From contig JAJNNQ010000133.1 in the NCBI GenBank assembly GCA_027886175.1, forward strand, positions 239,001 to 303,000: DNA of 64,000 bases, in the 5' to 3' direction. Shown here piece by piece: positions 62,705 to 64,000 of the stretch; position 1 is the stretch's first letter, and each line of letters begins with the position of its first letter. Position numbers and translations under genes: made by a program. Under the pieces are notes generated by a model. That model was not told the DNA's origin. It searched no databases and saw only the letters and a program-made list of their open reading frames with translations. The stretch is from Phylloscopus collybita (Eukaryota; Chordata; Aves; Passeriformes; Phylloscopidae).

Positions 62705-63538
62705 ATGTCGTGGTTCAGTGGCATCCTGGTGCCCAAGGTGGACGAGCGGAAGACGGCATGGGGGGAGCGCAACGGCAAGAAGGGCCCGCGGCCCCGAGCC
62801 GGCCTCTGTGGCCCCCGCTACATGAGCTGCCTGCAGGACCCTGAGATGGAGCGGGGTGCGGGACCCCCCCGGGGGCTGCGCTGCACTTGGCAGGAGGATC
62901 ATTACGGCAAGAAGGGACCCGCGGGCGACCTGGGACTCAAATCAGTGGACGCGGGCTTGGAGGACGGCGAGGCCAAGGGGCCGAAGGGACCCGGGGGACA
63001 CGGCGGGCGGCCCTCGGCCGGCGAGTGTTGGCGACGCCTGCTCCAGGTTTTCCGCTCCAAACGCTTCCAGTCGGCCAAACTGGAGCGGCTCTACCAGCGT
63101 TACTTCTTCCAGATGAACCAGAGCAGCCTGACGGTGCTGATGGGGGTGCTGGTGCTGGTTTGCGGGGTGATGCTGCTCTTCCTCTGCCTGCCCGGCACCC
63201 CGCACGTGCCGGCGGCCGCCGCGCTGGCCTCTGCCACGGCGCTGTTCCTGCTCCTGATGGTGCTGTGCAGTCGCAGCGCCTTCCCCCAGGACTACATGTG
63301 GGTGGTGAGCTACGTGGTGCTGGGGCTGCTGGCCGGGGTGCAGGCGCTGGGGACGGTGGCCGTGGCCCCCCGAAGCGCGGCCGAGGGCGTTTGGTGGAGC
63401 GTCTTTTTCATCTACATCACCTACACGCTGCTGCCCGTGCGGATGCGGGCGGCCGTGCTGGCCGGGGTGCTGCTCTCCGCCCTGCACCTCGCCATCGCCT
63501 GGCACCGCAACGCTGCCGACCCCTTCCTCTGGAAGCAG
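62705..63538 (+). CDS. ADCY6: Adenylate cyclase 6, first coding exon (N-terminal 278 residues)
   Basis: The exon starts at 62704 and the ATG is at 62705. It ends at 63538 (LWKQ before GTAAGG); the rest lies outside the window. The product is a calcium-inhibited, Gs-stimulated membrane adenylyl cyclase making cAMP. The cytosolic N-terminus begins [20 protein letters not shown], almost as in mammalian ADCY6, with [12 protein letters not shown] and a variable acidic/Gly linker. [18 protein letters not shown] then leads into the first membrane bundle: about five hydrophobic helices are visible, including [19 protein letters not shown] and [21 protein letters not shown]5 is excluded by the much shorter N-terminus. 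Confidence 0.97.
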
Positions 63539-64000
63539 GTAAGGGACACACCTGGCTGAGCCCGCCCACCTGCAAGGTGGGGACCTCCCCGTCGTCCCTG
63601 AATCCCGCTCTGCAAATTTGGGATTTTTTTTTTTTTTTTTTTTTTTTTGGCGCTTGATGTTTTGTGCTGGCGGAAAGTTCTAGATGCAAGAGGGGCCCCC
63701 TTGGCTACCCGGGAATAGGGGGAGGTCCTGTGTCCCGTGGTGGGGTTGGGGGGGAGTCTCTACAGTGCTGGAGCCCCTGGGGGACGGGATGGGCCCCTCA
63801 TCCTGGCACAGACCCACCATTGTGGGCTGCACCAGGAGGAAGGGGCACCCACAAAGCCCCCGTTGTAGGGCTGGCGGAAACCCCCGAGGAGGGACGCAAG
63901 TTCAGGGCACCAGGGCAGGGCTGTCACTCGGGGAGGGGGGGCTGGGACACTGCCAGCGTCCCCTGCCCTGCCCCTCTGCGGTGGTGGGTACTCCCAGTGG
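63539..64000 (+). other. ADCY6 intron, no further exon
   Basis: Intron sequence with a T-run at about 63627-63648. No acceptor with a recognisable adenylate-cyclase exon is seen before the window ends. Confidence 0.7.

Overview
The window is a gene-dense, very GC-rich stretch of vertebrate nuclear DNA, most likely from a bird microchromosome. The evidence is short introns with GT-AG borders, CpG-island promoters, CR1 LINE 3' tails, many short G-rich minisatellites, and ordinary vertebrate protein families. A songbird is possible given several LTR-like insertions, but the species cannot be fixed from sequence alone. There is no operon, phage or CRISPR content.

Gene order, left to right: KMT2D (+, last 14 coding exons with ePHD, FYRN/FYRC, Win and SET domains), PRKAG1 (+), DDN (+), WNT1 (-), ARF3 (+), FKBP11 (+), CCDC65/DRC2 (-), RND1 (+), DDX23 (+), CACNB3 (-), ADCY6 (+, first coding exon only). 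This matches the order and relative orientation of human 12q13.12, read in reverse, with one exception. WNT10B, which in mammals lies head-to-head with WNT1 and next to ARF3, is not found; its expected place (about 22.2-25.9 kb) holds no recognisable Wnt exon.

I reconstructed exons for every gene from splice signals, reading phase and recall of the protein families. All junction phases close. Derived lengths: KMT2D fragment 1000 aa, PRKAG1 about 337 aa, DDN 398 aa, WNT1 369 aa, ARF3 181 aa, FKBP11 197 aa, CCDC65 448 aa, RND1 232 aa, DDX23 816 aa (after skipping one extra base), CACNB3 473 or 504 aa depending on first exon, ADCY6 N-terminal 278 aa. The genes are functionally unrelated (histone methylation, AMPK, synapse/podocyte scaffold, morphogen, Golgi traffic, ER folding, cilium, Rho signalling, splicing, calcium channel, cAMP). 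They are joined by conserved synteny, not by a pathway.

The main gene-free region is 13.9-19.5 kb, 3' of WNT1. It mixes at least four minisatellites with a few AT-richer blocks full of homeodomain/OTX/SOX/TCF-like sites. These are good candidates for the WNT1 3' enhancer known in mouse. Other points: an extra base that breaks the DDX23 frame, an alternative CACNB3 N-terminus with CACNB1-like residues, a GC-AG intron in CCDC65, ETS-site tandem repeats at the PRKAG1 promoter, an interstitial telomere repeat in KMT2D, and a distinct minisatellite in many of the larger introns. I did not find a wholly new biological system.
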